DNA of 64,000 nucleotides from Chitinophaga caeni (GTDB lineage Bacteria > Bacteroidota > Bacteroidia > Chitinophagales > Chitinophagaceae). Every line of letters begins with the position of its first letter. The first letter of the stretch is position 1. The translations under genes and the position numbers were made by a program. The notes beneath the pieces were generated by a model that was not told the DNA's origin, searched no databases, and saw only the letters and a program-made list of their open reading frames with translations. The stretch is from assembly GCF_002557795.1 (NCBI RefSeq), contig NZ_CP023777.1, positions 4,783,001 through 4,847,000 on the forward strand, given 5' to 3'. This document shows positions 37,223-47,055 of this stretch, piece after piece.

Positions 37223-38398
37223 ATGGGCAACCAAGATCTGGATTATTTATTTAGAAAGGCCGTACAACATCAATGTTCTAAAGAAGAGCTGGAGCGGCTC
37301 CATGAGCTTTTAACTGATCCCGCTAACAGGGAGGAGTACGAGCGCTTGTTTGATCTTATCCCGGTACAGGTAGAAGCCAATGTTTTTAGTAGGGACGAAT
37401 CCGATCGAATACTAGATAAGATTCTGTCCGGGGAACGGCAACCGGGAATGACTGCCTTGCCTTCAAAACGCAAGAAATCTTGGTACTGGCCTGCGGCTGC
37501 CAGCTTTTTATTACTTGCCGGCGCCTATACTGTTTATAAAATCCTGTTCAATACATCACCTAATATAGCGTATGATAGGCCGGTAGAGCTGGCTGTTAAT
37601 AATCCCGCTAAGGAAGTGACCTTGACCTTATCTGACGGTAAAACAATTTCGCTGGATCAAGCTTCAACTAGCGCCATTATTGAAAAAGACACGAAAGTCT
37701 TGATGGAAGATCATAAAAGTCTGAAATATCAATCGATGGATGAAAAAATCGAGGCGGGATTACTCAAATATAACACGCTGGCCATTCCAAGGGGCAGAAC
37801 CTTTAAATTGACACTCCCTGATGGTTCCGTTGTAATGTTGAATGCCGGGACCACCATCAGCTACCCGGTGCAATTTTCCGGCTCGGAACGCCGTGTAACG
37901 ATTAGCGGGGAAGCCTATTTTGAAATTGCCAAAGACGAAAATCATCCATTTAAAATAAATACGGAATTGCAAGAAGTGGTTGTGCTGGGAACGGAATTTA
38001 ATGTTAAAGCCTACCCGGGGGAAGGGAAGGTAACAACAACTTTGAAAAATGGTAGCGTAAAAGTACTATGTCAAAATTCTAAAGATATATTATTGCAACC
38101 GGGCATGTCAACTATCAGCACACAAAACACTACGTTGGTAACAAATGCCGACCTGAAAGTTGTTACCGCCTGGAAGGAGAATATATTTTATTTCAAAGAT
38201 ACGGAGCTAAAAGAAGTGACCAGGGAGTTACAACGCTGGTACGATATCGAAGTTGATTATAATAGTTTGCCATCGGTCAACCTGTATGGAGAAATCCCGA
38301 GAGACATCCCATTAAATCAACTGTTAAAAGCCATGGAAAAAACCACGGGACTAAACTTTGAAATCCACAACGATACATTAAAAGTGAACAAATTATAG
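37223..38398 (+). CDS. FecR-family anti-sigma factor (module B)
   Basis: A 391-residue protein: an N-terminal cytoplasmic part (LDYLFRKAVQHQCSKEELERLHELLTD), one membrane segment near 91-108 (YWPAAASFLLLAGAYTVY), the FecR domain (IPRGRTFKLTLPDGSVVMLNAGTTISYPVQF, ISGEAYFEIAKDENHPF) and a C-terminal DUF4974/STN-like part (TRELQRWYDIEVDYNSLPSVNLYGEIPRD). It should bind sigma factor B and receive the signal from the SusC encoded 42 bases downstream. The VVLGTEFNVKAYPGEG segment confirms the family. Confidence 0.93.
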   Translation: MGNQDLDYLFRKAVQHQCSKEELERLHELLTDPANREEYERLFDLIPVQVEANVFSRDESDRILDKILSGERQPGMTALPSKRKKSWYWPAAASFLLLAGAYTVYKILFNTSPNIAYDRPVELAVNNPAKEVTLTLSDGKTISLDQASTSAIIEKDTKVLMEDHKSLKYQSMDEKIEAGLLKYNTLAIPRGRTFKLTLPDGSVVMLNAGTTISYPVQFSGSERRVTISGEAYFEIAKDENHPFKINTELQEVVVLGTEFNVKAYPGEGKVTTTLKNGSVKVLCQNSKDILLQPGMSTISTQNTTLVTNADLKVVTAWKENIFYFKDTELKEVTRELQRWYDIEVDYNSLPSVNLYGEIPRDIPLNQLLKAMEKTTGLNFEIHNDTLKVNKL

Positions 38399-38440
38399 TT
38401 TTTATATCAACCAATAATCATCTCTAAACCATTTTTGATT

Positions 38441-41400
38441 ATGAATTTAAGACGTGGCAAAATGCCCCGCCACTGGAAGCGTTATGCCTGTTGCATGATA
38501 CTGGTCGTATTCCAGTCATTTATCGCGACGGCAGCCGTATTTTCCCAGTTGGTAAGCCTCAAGGTAAAAGAGGCCAAACTAGAATCTGTTATGGCGATGA
38601 TCCGCTCGCAAACAGGCTACTCTTTCATTTTTGATTCCAAATTTGCCAGCCAGGCTGCACCGGTAACGATTAACCTCGATAAAACACCGGTAGAGAAAGC
38701 GTTGAGCTTGATTTTCCAGGATCAGCCATTGACTTATGAAATTGAAAACAACATCGTAACGATCGTTGCAAAATCAATGCAATCACGAGAAACGATCACT
38801 ATTTCCGGTAGGATTTTAAGTCCGGATAATGAACCGATCATCGGCGCCAGCATCATGATTGCCGGAACGAAGAACGGCACCGTTGCAGATGCCAATGGTA
38901 ATTTCAGCTTATCGAATGTTCCTGAAGACGCCACCGTCATCGTGTCGAGCATCGGTTTCGAAGCGTTCAGGTTAACTATTTCAGGCGGCAAAATCAGCGC
39001 CGCTGATAAGGTGCAAAAAAATCAGCTCGTTAGAAGCGCTGCCCAGAACTTATTGATTACGCTACAGCCTTCTGCTTCCCAATTGCAAGAAGTAAATGTA
39101 ACCATCGGTTACGGTACACAAAAAAGACGGGAAACAACGGCTGCTATTTCATCCATCAAGGGTTCGCAGTTGCAAAATAGGCCGAGTGGCTCTATTGAAG
39201 GCCTGTTACAAGGTTTGGCGCCGGGTATGGTTGTCCAGAACAACTCCGGTATGCCGGGAGGAAGGAGCAATATCCAGATCCGCGGGCTGGCTTCTTTCTC
39301 TAACTCGGCCAACTCCAACGTGGTGAGTACACCGTTATTCATCATCGATGGTATCCCCTTGGAACAGGATGTATTTAATCCTTCCGATCCAAGGCAGGCT
39401 ATCACCAGTGTTTTATCCGGTTTCAGTCCCTTTGATATTGAATCGATCGACGTATTAAAAGATGCTTCCGCAACGGCAATCTACGGTTCGAGGGGTTCTA
39501 ACGGCGTTATCATCATCAATACTAAACGCGGTAAGGTTGGTAAGCCTATCGTTACTTTAAATACGCAGTATGGTCTTACTTATTATCCCGAATTACGTAA
39601 AACACTTGGAGGCGCTGCCGAAAGAAAATTCAAGATCGACTTATTTAATAAGTACGGCGCTTCTAAAGTGGGTGGCGGTGCAACAGATATGCCCATCGAG
39701 TTGACGGATAGCTTAAATAGTTTCTATAACAATAACACGGATTGGCAGAAATTGTACTTCAGGGATGCCAATTTGAAAAGTATCAACCTCGGGGTTAGCG
39801 GCGCCACGGAAACGGCCAGCTACCGCTTGGGTGTTGATTATTACGATGAAAAAGGTATCGTGTTAGGTTCAGGATTCAAAAGATACTCCCTTACTTATAC
39901 CGGGATCTTTAAACCGACACCGGGCTTAACCATCACGGGCAGGGCCAATCTCAGCGAAACTGATGCGAGCCAGAAACGCGGCGATACTTATAGCGCGGCG
40001 GTTGTCGGCAATAACTTTTCATCTTCATTTCAACCCGGCCCCGCCAGCGGCTTTTATGATTCCTACCTGGAGTCGTACAAGAAAGGTGTCAACCTAGATC
40101 TTACCAGGCGTGCTTTAGCGCAGTTAGAAGTGAGCTATGACCTTACCAAGTTCTTGAACTTAACATCGAGGGCATCGGGCAATTACGAGTTTTACAGGAC
40201 CAGGAGCTTCTCCCCTTCCGGAACTAGGGCTGACAACAAATCGGCAGCTTCTTATTATTCCCAAGAAAAGGTGAACCTCTTGAGTGAAACTTTCCTTCGC
40301 CTGTATCATACTTTCCCATCTGAACACAGTTTCGACTTCGTAGTCGGCAACACGATCAATACCAGCGAAACCAATAATATTTACGGTGGAGCTTACGGTG
40401 GCCCGAGCGATGCGCAACAAGTAATACAAGGCTATCCACAAGCGAACCTATCATTGATTACACACAATTTAAGGTACGGTTTGCTGTCCTATTATTCCCG
40501 TTTATCCTATAATTATAAAAGGAAGTATCTTTTACAGGGCGTAGTTAGGGCGGATGGTTCCTCTAAATTTGGTAAGGATAATCAATGGGGTTACTTCCCG
40601 TCCCTTTCTGCTGCCTGGGTATTCACCGAGGAAGGCTTCATGAAGAATACTGACCGTATACTGAACTTCGGTAAAATCAGGTTTAGTACGGGTAAATCCG
40701 GTTCTCAATATGAAGACAATTACCTCGCGATGGGAGCCTACAACATTCTTTCTGGCGACAATTCCACTTACAACGGCGTACCCTTGTTGGCGCCGAACTA
40801 TGGAGGCGGGAATGGTATCCCCCTGCCTAACCTAACCTGGCAAACCAGTGTGGACCGCGGCGTAGGACTTGACCTGGAATTCTTTAATAGTAGGATCACC
40901 GCTACATTCGATTATTATGATAAAAATACCGACGGGTTCCTTTTCCCGGATCCATTAAACGGTACCAGCGGTTACAGCAGCCGGTACATCAATAGTGGAG
41001 CTGTTAATAACCGCGGTTTTGAAACAGCGATCACGGGCTACCTGACGAAGAAAAACAACAACTTTCAATACAGCATTACATTCATCGGGGCAATTAATAA
41101 AAATAAACTGACCAGGCTGCCCGACTACGGTCGCAGCGTGTTGAGAAGCGGCTACACGGTAGGCCAGCCGTATTTGCAAATCGGCAGACCCCTCAATGGT
41201 TTTTACCTGATGAAGTACCTCGGTGTTTATGCTGATGAAGCTTCGGTACCGGTGAATAAATACACGGGTAAAAAACTGTATCCAAATACAAGCGGCTTCG
41301 CTTCGCAAGATACTTACCATGCCGGCGACATTGCCTTGCTGGATGTGAACGGCGATGGCCGGATCGGCGTACTCGATAACAGTGACCGTGTGTATGCCGG

Positions 41401-41977
41401 GGACCCTAACCCTAAGTTCACAGGAAGCTTGGCACATAATTTCAGCTACCGTTTCAAAAACGGCGGCATCTTACAAATGGATTTATTCTTCAACTATTCC
41501 GTTGGCAACAAAGTATTCAATAAAGTATTGGCAGATCGTATCAAATCCGTAAGCTGGACTGCCAGCCAAAACGTGAATTATCCCGGCGGGCAACGCAACC
41601 TGCTGGATGTGAGCGACCTGGATGTTTGGACACCGGAACATACTGATGCCAAATTCCCGGTATTGAACCCCTGGAGATATTACGGGATTTCCAGCTATGA
41701 CTTTATCGGTAACTACGAAACCAATACGGATTTGTTCTTGGAAGACGGTAGTTTCATCAGGCTTAATTATGTTAACCTGAGTTACGATTTCTCCTCCGCT
41801 GCATTGAGCAGGTATAACATCAGGAGATTAAGATTCTACGCCGGCATGAACAACGTGTTTATCCTGACAAAATACACAGGGGTTGACCCGGAAAATGTTG
41901 ACGATTATGGATATGACCTTGGGAATGGTTACCCGATTCCTTATAAGTTTAACTGTGGTTTTAACTTCGAATTCTAA
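38441..41977 (+). CDS. STN-domain SusC-type transducing transporter (module B)
   Basis: A 1178-residue TonB-linked protein, read from the ATG at 38441 (MNLRRGKMPRHWKRY); a TTG two codons upstream is possible. The order is signal peptide (MILVVFQSFIATAAVFSQ), STN domain (about 45-110, LESVMAMIRSQTGYSFIFDSKFA), carboxypeptidase-regulatory-like domain (ISGRILSPDNEPIIGASI), TonB-box-like VTIGYGTQKRRETT, plug (FIIDGIPLEQD, DVLKDASATAIYGSRGSNG), and a barrel ending GFNFEF. It imports an unknown ligand and signals its presence to FecR. SusD starts 6 bases after its stop. Confidence 0.95.
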   Translation: MNLRRGKMPRHWKRYACCMILVVFQSFIATAAVFSQLVSLKVKEAKLESVMAMIRSQTGYSFIFDSKFASQAAPVTINLDKTPVEKALSLIFQDQPLTYEIENNIVTIVAKSMQSRETITISGRILSPDNEPIIGASIMIAGTKNGTVADANGNFSLSNVPEDATVIVSSIGFEAFRLTISGGKISAADKVQKNQLVRSAAQNLLITLQPSASQLQEVNVTIGYGTQKRRETTAAISSIKGSQLQNRPSGSIEGLLQGLAPGMVVQNNSGMPGGRSNIQIRGLASFSNSANSNVVSTPLFIIDGIPLEQDVFNPSDPRQAITSVLSGFSPFDIESIDVLKDASATAIYGSRGSNGVIIINTKRGKVGKPIVTLNTQYGLTYYPELRKTLGGAAERKFKIDLFNKYGASKVGGGATDMPIELTDSLNSFYNNNTDWQKLYFRDANLKSINLGVSGATETASYRLGVDYYDEKGIVLGSGFKRYSLTYTGIFKPTPGLTITGRANLSETDASQKRGDTYSAAVVGNNFSSSFQPGPASGFYDSYLESYKKGVNLDLTRRALAQLEVSYDLTKFLNLTSRASGNYEFYRTRSFSPSGTRADNKSAASYYSQEKVNLLSETFLRLYHTFPSEHSFDFVVGNTINTSETNNIYGGAYGGPSDAQQVIQGYPQANLSLITHNLRYGLLSYYSRLSYNYKRKYLLQGVVRADGSSKFGKDNQWGYFPSLSAAWVFTEEGFMKNTDRILNFGKIRFSTGKSGSQYEDNYLAMGAYNILSGDNSTYNGVPLLAPNYGGGNGIPLPNLTWQTSVDRGVGLDLEFFNSRITATFDYYDKNTDGFLFPDPLNGTSGYSSRYINSGAVNNRGFETAITGYLTKKNNNFQYSITFIGAINKNKLTRLPDYGRSVLRSGYTVGQPYLQIGRPLNGFYLMKYLGVYADEASVPVNKYTGKKLYPNTSGFASQDTYHAGDIALLDVNGDGRIGVLDNSDRVYAGDPNPKFTGSLAHNFSYRFKNGGILQMDLFFNYSVGNKVFNKVLADRIKSVSWTASQNVNYPGGQRNLLDVSDLDVWTPEHTDAKFPVLNPWRYYGISSYDFIGNYETNTDLFLEDGSFIRLNYVNLSYDFSSAALSRYNIRRLRFYAGMNNVFILTKYTGVDPENVDDYGYDLGNGYPIPYKFNCGFNFEF

Positions 41978-41983
41978 ATTAAT

Positions 41984-43447
41984 ATGAAATTATTATCAAA
42001 ATATAAAGTAGGGTTGTTGGTAGGGATCGCAATGTTTTGCAGCATCATATTTTCCTGCAAAAAAATCCTGAATCCTGATATCATCGAATTACCTACTGCC
42101 GAAAATGCATTCTCATCCGCAGCGGATGTTGACAAGGCCATCGCCGCCGCCTATTCCTTTTTAAGAAAAGTTGTCCCCGACAAAGTATTCTTAATGGGCG
42201 ATGTCAGGGCCGATGTTTTTAACAGTTATAGCGACAACGTGAATGTAAGGGTAGAAACACCTATCCCGCAAAATACAGCTGTAGCGCTATTAAATAATGG
42301 CGGTGGCGACTGGAATGGTTTCTACACCGTTATCGCGCAGTGTAACCTGATCTTGAGCAACATCCCCAAAATCAGTAGTTACGATGGGGAATCCAAGAAA
42401 AGACATATCGGGGAAGCTAGTTTTATCCGTGCCTTAACGTACTTCTACCTCGTCCGTTTCTGGGGTGACGTACCTTTGAACCTGGATCCGGTTAATATCG
42501 AAAACTTAGCAAGAACGCCGCAAGATGAGGTTATTAAACAAATACTAGCGGATCTCGATGTTGCCATCGCGAACTTATCCATGAACTATGCGGATGGCGA
42601 CAAGGCCGTGAGAGCAGCTAAGGGCGCCGCCTGGGCCATCAAAGCACATGTATTGGCATGGCAACATAAATATGCCGACTGCGAGAAGTACTGCGATAGT
42701 GTCATTACCAAAGGCCCATATTCCCTTGTACCAAGCACCGATTTACAAAAAATCTTCATCGGGAAATCGAACGAAGGCATCTTCGAATTGAACTTCGATG
42801 TAAATGCCAGGGAAGTTCAGAAAAACCGCGTGTATAACCGGACACTGGGAAAACCTTGGTATAAAGATCAATCTGATGGCGGTGCAGGAACAGACAAATT
42901 TATTATGAGTCCTACCAGGGATAATATCAATATCATGTTCCCCAAGGACTTGAATGATGATAGGATACCGGTATGGTTCGTCTACTCAACTTACTTACAA
43001 GGCGTTGAATCAGACAGGGTTTTCCTCGGGAAATACCGGACACTTCAAATGAACGGCGATACCAGCACCCAAAATATCAATGAATCCAATATCATTATCA
43101 CCCGCTTAGCAGATATCATATTGCTCCGTGCCGAAGCCCTGGCCTCATCGGAAGTTGGGAATGCCGCCGAAGCAACCATCATGCTCAACAAGGTAAGGGA
43201 ACGCGCCAATGCACGGCTTTATACCGGTGACGGAAACATCCAGGACACGATTCTCTTGGAAAGAAAGAAAGAGCTTTTGGGTGAAGGACAATATTTCTTT
43301 GACCTGGTACGAACACGGAAACTGGATAAAGAATCCAGGATCAAACAGGCCGACTGGTATGAAACCGGCGCATGGCTCTTACCGATCAGCCAAACGATCA
43401 TCGCGAAAAGCAATTTCGTTATTACGCAGAATGAATATTGGAAATAA
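41984..43447 (+). CDS. SusD/RagB-family lipoprotein (module B)
   Basis: A 487-residue lipoprotein (SIIFSC, Cys25, then KKILNPDIIELPTAENAFSSAADVDKAIAAAYSFLR). Family helices include HIGEASFIRALTYFYLVRFWGDVPLNLDPV, and the C-terminus has LLERKKELLGEGQYFFDLVRTRKL and WLLPISQTIIAKS. It is the surface lid for the SusC just upstream. A fasciclin-like lipoprotein begins 18 bases downstream, so it is part of an operon of at least four genes. Confidence 0.94.
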   Translation: MKLLSKYKVGLLVGIAMFCSIIFSCKKILNPDIIELPTAENAFSSAADVDKAIAAAYSFLRKVVPDKVFLMGDVRADVFNSYSDNVNVRVETPIPQNTAVALLNNGGGDWNGFYTVIAQCNLILSNIPKISSYDGESKKRHIGEASFIRALTYFYLVRFWGDVPLNLDPVNIENLARTPQDEVIKQILADLDVAIANLSMNYADGDKAVRAAKGAAWAIKAHVLAWQHKYADCEKYCDSVITKGPYSLVPSTDLQKIFIGKSNEGIFELNFDVNAREVQKNRVYNRTLGKPWYKDQSDGGAGTDKFIMSPTRDNINIMFPKDLNDDRIPVWFVYSTYLQGVESDRVFLGKYRTLQMNGDTSTQNINESNIIITRLADIILLRAEALASSEVGNAAEATIMLNKVRERANARLYTGDGNIQDTILLERKKELLGEGQYFFDLVRTRKLDKESRIKQADWYETGAWLLPISQTIIAKSNFVITQNEYWK

Positions 43448-43465
43448 TCATCTCAAGTAAACATC

Positions 43466-44134
43466 ATGAAAATACTTTCTATAAAAAATATCATCGCTTT
43501 TGCAGCTATCGTAACGGTAACCATTAGTGCCTGCCGTAAAGACGACTATTTTGTTGATGGCGGTTTATCTCATCAATCACCCGAAGACATGAAGATGAGT
43601 GTATATGATTTTTTAAAATCTAGGGAAAACCACATGTTCGATTCCCTCGTGAAAGTCATTGACCTTACCGGCACGAAGGACCTGGTTAATCAGCCGAATA
43701 TCACATTCTTCGCAGCGCCCAACCAGGCCGTATTGCGTTTGCAACAGAACTTTGTACCGGACGATAGGCAAACACCTAGACCTTTATCAGATATCGGTTT
43801 GGATACGCTCAAGAATTTACTGGGCAGGTTTATCATTACAGATGTTCAACTCACCTTGGAGCAGGCGGTATTAGACAAGAAGAAATACTACAAGGCGTAT
43901 AACGGAGATAGTTTATATATCCACGGAAGCGACGGCGGTGTAAAACCAGGCACAACTTTACAAACATCTGCCTATTATATCACATACGAACACAGGAAAA
44001 TCCCGGGGGTGGACTCTGTGAATTACAACGGAACTTTCCAAACACATAACCTTGTCACAGCAAATGCCATCGTACATGTATTGAAATATAAATCCAGTTT
44101 CGCCGCAGGTTTGAAACAGAAATATTACAGGTAA
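43466..44134 (+). CDS. Fasciclin-like (FAS1) lipoprotein
   Basis: A 222-residue lipoprotein (TISAC, Cys23). Residues about 42-212 read as one fasciclin domain: SVYDFLKSRENHMFDSLVKVIDLTGTKDLVNQPNITFFAAPNQAVL at the start, an LKNLLGRFIITD segment in the middle, and the closing LVTANAIVHVLKY. FAS1 domains usually mediate adhesion or ligand binding at cell surfaces. Placed right after SusC/SusD, it is probably an accessory surface-binding protein for the same substrate. The next lipoprotein gene starts 12 bases after its stop. Confidence 0.82.
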   Translation: MKILSIKNIIAFAAIVTVTISACRKDDYFVDGGLSHQSPEDMKMSVYDFLKSRENHMFDSLVKVIDLTGTKDLVNQPNITFFAAPNQAVLRLQQNFVPDDRQTPRPLSDIGLDTLKNLLGRFIITDVQLTLEQAVLDKKKYYKAYNGDSLYIHGSDGGVKPGTTLQTSAYYITYEHRKIPGVDSVNYNGTFQTHNLVTANAIVHVLKYKSSFAAGLKQKYYR

Positions 44135-44146
44135 AATCATAGTAAG

Positions 44147-45073
44147 ATGAAAAAAATAAGAAATCTATATACTCTCGGAATAATAATGGCCGCTAGCCTC
44201 CTCGGTTCATGTACCAAGGAAAATAATGATGGCTTTTTAAGCACGGCCTTAAAGTACAATAACCCTAACATCAATGCCGCCGTAGGCGCTCAATTGGTTC
44301 AATCCGGCGCCATGGTAACCGATGAATCAACGAAGCCGCTAACCTTTAGCATCGCTGCCATCAAAACCGAAGATGGAAAAATAGCTGAAAAGGTAATGGC
44401 CTACCAAGTAGATACCTGGTGGTGGTCAGGTGAATATACCGGGAAAGAGGCAACCGTGGAAGAACTCAATGAGAAGCGCACCATGGTGCGGCGTCCCGCG
44501 ATCGACATTGACCCGGATAATGGTAATATCCTGATCTACCCGGAAGCTTCCGATACGACCCAACTTGTAAAAGGGACTTACCATATCGATGTGTTGGTTA
44601 AAAACAGTGGCGGAGAAAGGTTGATTGAAAATGCTTTGACGATCAATGTAACTTATGCCAAACCGTACTATTACCGTTTATCCGGGGTAGATGGTAATAT
44701 TAAAGGCATCGATGTAACATTTGAAAGAGTAAAAGAAACAGGTAACAAGATACAGGTTTACTACCTGGATGCAGACGACAACCCGGTAGACCCGAAGATG
44801 TTCATCGGGTACGATTACTCTTCAACTCCCGGGGTAACGGATCTAAAAGATTGGCATAACCTGGGTTTAAACAATCCAACGAAATACACGGAATACCCGA
44901 CTTATCTGGATTTGGAAATAGCAGGTTTTCCCTTACCGTTCGTAGCCGGAAAGGTACTGCGGATAGACTTGTACAACAACGGCGAAGTTAACGGAGAATA
45001 TTTCAATTTTTGGTTTGATATGGCCATTTACCGGGAAGGAGAATGGAAGGTCGTCATCAAATTAAATTATTGA
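44147..45073 (+). CDS. DUF5007-like surface lipoprotein
   Basis: A 308-residue lipoprotein (ASLLGSC, Cys22). It is beta-rich with an aromatic WWWSGEYTGKEATVEELNEKRTMVRRPAIDIDPDNGNILIYPE block (about 86-130), an extracellular Ig-like portion (YHIDVLVKNSGGERLIENALTINVTY) and a C-terminal part ending FWFDMAIYREGEWKVVIKLNY. It resembles the DUF5007 proteins found after SusD genes, from memory of that family. A role in surface glycan or ligand binding is inferred from operon position only. It is the last gene of module B; a terminator lies 50 bases downstream. Confidence 0.68.
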   Translation: MKKIRNLYTLGIIMAASLLGSCTKENNDGFLSTALKYNNPNINAAVGAQLVQSGAMVTDESTKPLTFSIAAIKTEDGKIAEKVMAYQVDTWWWSGEYTGKEATVEELNEKRTMVRRPAIDIDPDNGNILIYPEASDTTQLVKGTYHIDVLVKNSGGERLIENALTINVTYAKPYYYRLSGVDGNIKGIDVTFERVKETGNKIQVYYLDADDNPVDPKMFIGYDYSSTPGVTDLKDWHNLGLNNPTKYTEYPTYLDLEIAGFPLPFVAGKVLRIDLYNNGEVNGEYFNFWFDMAIYREGEWKVVIKLNY

Positions 45074-45123
45074 CCACTTTAGAGGAGAAGTATTGCAGGT
45101 AATTTCTATCCATTTAACCCTTC

Positions 45124-45156
45124 AGTCCCTTGGAATTTTTCCAGGGGACTTTTTTA
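45124..45156 (+). terminator. Rho-independent terminator of module B
   Basis: AGTCCCTTGG (45124-45133) pairs with CCAGGGGACT (45141-45150), with one mismatch, around a 7-base loop. Six T follow. It lies between the convergent module B operon and the gene at 45170. Confidence 0.85.
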
Positions 45157-45169
45157 TAATACAAGTTTA

Positions 45170-46093
45170 TTATTCTTCCACCTGCACCACTTCATATTTT
45201 GATTGTCCATCTACCTGTACAGGCTGGTAATAGGTTTCCCCGACCTTCACATAATTTTGATCCCCGATTTTAACTTCTTCCGCACCTTCCGGCAAATTGG
45301 CAACAACTGCCCCGGCAGGCGGTGCAACTACCTTGTATTCCGTCCCCTCCTTTTCGTAATATGCGCCGCCGTAGTAATAATTCGTCGTATTATTTACAAC
45401 AACGGTTTCATGTCCGGATGGTATAGTGGTCACAGTGCCACCAACAGGCGCTTGAACTACCGTATATCCTTGCCCTGAAGGTTGGTACCACACGCCCTGG
45501 TCGTAATGGTACTTGGCATTATTTACAGATACCACGATAGCCGTAACTGCCAACTCGGTTAAGAAAAACCCCCATGGATGCCATACCGGCCCCCAGGAAT
45601 ATGGTCTATAAGGATGATAATAATACGGGTGGTAAGAATAATAGCGCCTTCCGCCGTAAGCATAAGGAGGGCGATGGTAGGTATTGATATTATTGCGCCT
45701 TACAACGGTATTCCGGTTATTATGAACGTTTATATCCTTGCTTTTATCAACATTGATATTGACGTTTCTCCTACTCTTGTCAACATTCACATTATTCCTT
45801 CTCGCGTTATTATTAATCGTTTTACGATTCGAATTGCGGATTTGGTTATTATTTCTTTGCTGAACATTTCTTTGACGGGCATCCTGGTTAGCAGGTCTGG
45901 CCGTTTTTTTGGGAGCTACTTTTTTCTGTTGCGGTCTCGGTTGTACTTTTTTCTTCGGAACAGCCTGGCGTTTTTCCTGCTTGGGTCTTCCACTTTTCCT
46001 GGCTTGCGAAAAAGCTTCGCCGGGGTTGGAGATGTTTAACACGATGAAGGCTAAGAAAGTAACATAAATGAATTTTACATTAAACACTTGCAT
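45170..46093 (-). CDS. Exported basic, Asn/Arg-rich protein with C-terminal DUF6515-like repeats
   Basis: A 307-residue protein with a signal peptide (about 1-30, ending AFSQ). Residues about 33-140 are low-complexity and basic (Lys/Pro/Arg/Gln, then Asn/Arg/Val, for example RRNVNINVDKSKDINVHNN). Residues 140-170 are Tyr/His/Pro-rich (PYYYHPYRPYSWGP), followed by a hydrophobic stretch (FFLTELAVTAIVVSV). Residues 195-307 hold three related segments (YHYDQGVWYQPSGQGY, TNYYYGGAYYEKEGTEY, QNYVKVGETYYQPVQVDGQ), as in DUF6515 proteins. The function is unknown. The charged N-terminus could bind nucleic acid or a cell-wall polymer. Confidence 0.72.
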   Translation of the reverse strand: MQVFNVKFIYVTFLAFIVLNISNPGEAFSQARKSGRPKQEKRQAVPKKKVQPRPQQKKVAPKKTARPANQDARQRNVQQRNNNQIRNSNRKTINNNARRNNVNVDKSRRNVNINVDKSKDINVHNNRNTVVRRNNINTYHRPPYAYGGRRYYSYHPYYYHPYRPYSWGPVWHPWGFFLTELAVTAIVVSVNNAKYHYDQGVWYQPSGQGYTVVQAPVGGTVTTIPSGHETVVVNNTTNYYYGGAYYEKEGTEYKVVAPPAGAVVANLPEGAEEVKIGDQNYVKVGETYYQPVQVDGQSKYEVVQVEE

Positions 46094-46401
46094 TTTTATT
46101 CGTTTTAGATCCGGGGCAGGATAAAAAGGTTCGAGAATATTTTATTTATTAATTGCTATCATGTTAATGTTTAAGAACGTATCCGGTGTATTATTTCCCC
46201 TAACAAAAATATCATCAATTATAATGATGGGCTGTAGCAGATAGTAGTAAATATTTGTAGCATTAATTACTACAAGATTTAATCTGCTTCAAACAAATCA
46301 AGAATTCGACTGTTATAGTATAATAGAAATAACCCCTCCCTCGAACCATTTTACCAGGCCATTTATCATAATAGCTACTTCACCCGGCTAAAAAAAGCTA
46401 T
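46094..46401. other. Divergent intergenic region upstream of the response regulator
   Basis: A 308-base AT-rich gap between divergent genes with no credible ORF. The only symmetric element seen is GTAGTAA (46244-46250) facing TTACTAC (46267-46273), which could be a regulator site. No promoter was assigned. Confidence 0.4.
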
Positions 46402-47025
46402 ATGAAACAAATCCTGATTGTTGATGAACAACCTATCACCCGTTACGGCCTGACGAAGCTAATTCAAGATCAATTCCCCGGGATAATGATCTTGGAAGCT
46501 AGTACAGATATAGAATTTCATAACATATTGAAGCGTAACACGATCGACTTATTAATCATGGATCTATCCTTTCCAGGCGGGGATATATTTAATAGCATCG
46601 AATTGATCAGGGACAAGGTAAAAATATTGGTATTCAGCAATTATGACGAATCGGTGTACGGTTTAAAATGCTTAAAAATGGGCGTCTCCGGCTTTATTCA
46701 CAAATCTGCCTCGATCAACTTAGTTCGATCTGCGGTCAAAAGTATTTTGGCAGGTAAAAAGTTTATCAGTGAAACACTGTCGGAACAACTGGTTCACCTT
46801 TCCCTACATGATTGGCAATTGAACCCCTTCGACAATTTATCCAACCGTGAGCTCGAAGTGGCCACGATGATGGAACAGGGCATTTCCTTACCCGAAATAT
46901 CAAGGCAACTTAACCTCGGATATTCTACATGTAATACTTACAAACGCAGGCTATATGAAAAACTCGAAATACGGAACAGTCACTCGTTAACCAGGTTGAT
47001 GCGGGTGTACGGTTTGGCAAAATAA
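46402..47025 (+). CDS. NarL/FixJ-type response regulator, orphan
   Basis: A 207-residue two-component regulator. In the receiver domain (1-120) Asp54 in LLIMDLSFPGG is the phospho-acceptor, Asp8/Glu9 form the acidic pocket and FIHKSA carries the conserved Lys. The LuxR-type helix-turn-helix is at about 144-200 (LSNRELEVATMMEQGISLPEISRQLNLGYSTCNTYKRRLYEKLEIRN). No histidine kinase is encoded nearby, so its partner and targets are unknown. It is followed 30 bases later by a DUF502 gene, perhaps on the same transcript. Confidence 0.92.
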   Translation: MKQILIVDEQPITRYGLTKLIQDQFPGIMILEASTDIEFHNILKRNTIDLLIMDLSFPGGDIFNSIELIRDKVKILVFSNYDESVYGLKCLKMGVSGFIHKSASINLVRSAVKSILAGKKFISETLSEQLVHLSLHDWQLNPFDNLSNRELEVATMMEQGISLPEISRQLNLGYSTCNTYKRRLYEKLEIRNSHSLTRLMRVYGLAK

Positions 47026-47055
47026 TTTATTACGGGATACACAATTGTACTTAAG

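Noticed and set aside
45578..46039. A 153-codon plus-strand frame inside the Asn/Arg-rich gene
   Set aside because: It is antisense to a gene with signal peptide and recognisable C-terminal segments; its Ile-rich product simply mirrors the Asn/Asp-rich coding strand.
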